7,007 nucleotides of DNA. Origin: Mariprofundaceae bacterium (GTDB taxonomy: Bacteria; Pseudomonadota; Zetaproteobacteria; Mariprofundales; Mariprofundaceae). Shown piece by piece: positions 6,801 through 7,007 of the stretch. A model generated the notes under the pieces. It made no database searches. It had not been told where the DNA came from and saw nothing but the letters and a program-made list of their open reading frames with translations. The DNA lies in the NCBI GenBank assembly GCA_030950965.1, contig JAUZQP010000215.1, positions 1-7,007 on the forward strand. Reading direction: 5' to 3'. Both the position numbers and the translations under genes were made by a program. The first letter of the stretch is position 1. Every line of letters starts with the position of its first letter.

Positions 6801-6859
6801 CGTCCATGAATCCGTTGCGAGCAATTATGATGATGCTCCTCTAACCTGAATTATTCATA

Positions 6860-7007
6860 GTGCGGCCGGGCAAGGTCGTTTATTCTGGTGGGTGAAAATC
6901 CCGCTCCGGTAAGGATTAGCCATCCGCCGGGAAGTGAACCTTGGGTCGGCGGAAGTAATTCCAAAGATTGAGCACAAGGGAATCGAACCAATAGGCCGTA
7001 AGCGTAA
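6860..7007 (+). mobile_element. 5' end of a bacterial group II intron (continues past the window)
   Basis: From 6860 the plus strand begins GTGCGG, matching the conserved group II intron 5' end (GUGYG). What follows looks like a domain I leader in bacterial introns that carry a reverse transcriptase: a GGTGGG/CCCGCT stem with wobble pairs closing a TGAAAAT loop (about 6879-6905), the run CCGGTAAGGATTAGCCATCCGCCGGG, and a perfect 6-bp stem CCGCCG (6924-6929) with CGGCGG (6947-6952). The end of the window (GGCCGTAAGCGTAA) also resembles intron domain I. No coding region is expected this early; the maturase/RT gene and domains V-VI would lie to the right. The upstream exon boundary would be ...TTATTCATA at 6851-6859. 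The intron points away from the gat operon. The call rests on recognised sequence style, not on a covariance search. Confidence 0.75.

Noticed and set aside
6444..6824. Longer gatC starting at TTG 6824
   Set aside because: The extra 34 residues are not GatC-like, and a perfect AGGAGG sits in front of the internal GTG at 6722.
6824..6842. GAGCA/TGCTC hairpin as a terminator targeted by a group IIC intron
   Set aside because: The stem is only 5 bp with a 10-base loop and no T-run follows, so it is not a convincing terminator.
6781..6849. Short plus-strand frame of 22 codons just before the intron
   Set aside because: It has no recognisable family and ends before the intron boundary; more likely it is chance sequence in the gat leader region.

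Overview
The window comes from a Gram-negative bacterium, most likely a proteobacterium. It carries an LPS-export permease (LptF/LptG type), phosphatidylglycerophosphatase A, and a GatCAB amidotransferase operon, which is typical of lineages that make Gln-tRNA and/or Asn-tRNA indirectly. Base composition is near 50% GC. I cannot name the genus; a gamma- or zetaproteobacterium would fit but is not shown.

Layout, left to right. (1) Bases 2-334 (+) hold the C-terminal end of an Rpn/PD-(D/E)XK-type 'putative transposase' protein with a 24-bp tandem repeat coding for a Lys/Glu/Gly-rich tail. (2) Bases 416-2143 (+) hold a tight three-gene cluster: an alpha/beta hydrolase, a histidine-phosphatase-family enzyme and pgpA. 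The first pair overlaps by ATGA and the second pair is 4 bp apart. (3) Bases 2144-2387 are a non-coding gap between convergent genes. It is mostly a 159-bp near-palindrome with perfect 24-bp terminal inverted repeats, flanked by TAA on both sides and followed by a degraded extra copy of the terminal repeat. (4) Bases 6722 down to 2388 (-) are one compact operon, gatC-gatA-gatB-lptF, with gaps of 8 bp, an ATGA overlap, and 8 bp. (5) Bases 6723-6859 are the gat leader/promoter region. (6) From 6860 to the window end (+) is what looks like the 5' end of a bacterial group II intron, which starts with the canonical GTGCG and runs off the window.

How the genes work together: GatCAB converts mischarged Glu-tRNA(Gln) and/or Asp-tRNA(Asn) to the correct aminoacyl-tRNA. 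LptF, co-transcribed at its 3' end, belongs to the inner-membrane LPS exporter. PgpA makes phosphatidylglycerol for the same membrane. The hydrolase and histidine phosphatase beside pgpA have intact active sites but unknown substrates.

The core genes are ordinary housekeeping genes. The parts worth a second look are the two mobile or repeat-like elements in the intergenic regions and the tandem repeat in the Rpn-like tail. I saw no CRISPR array, tRNA or rRNA.
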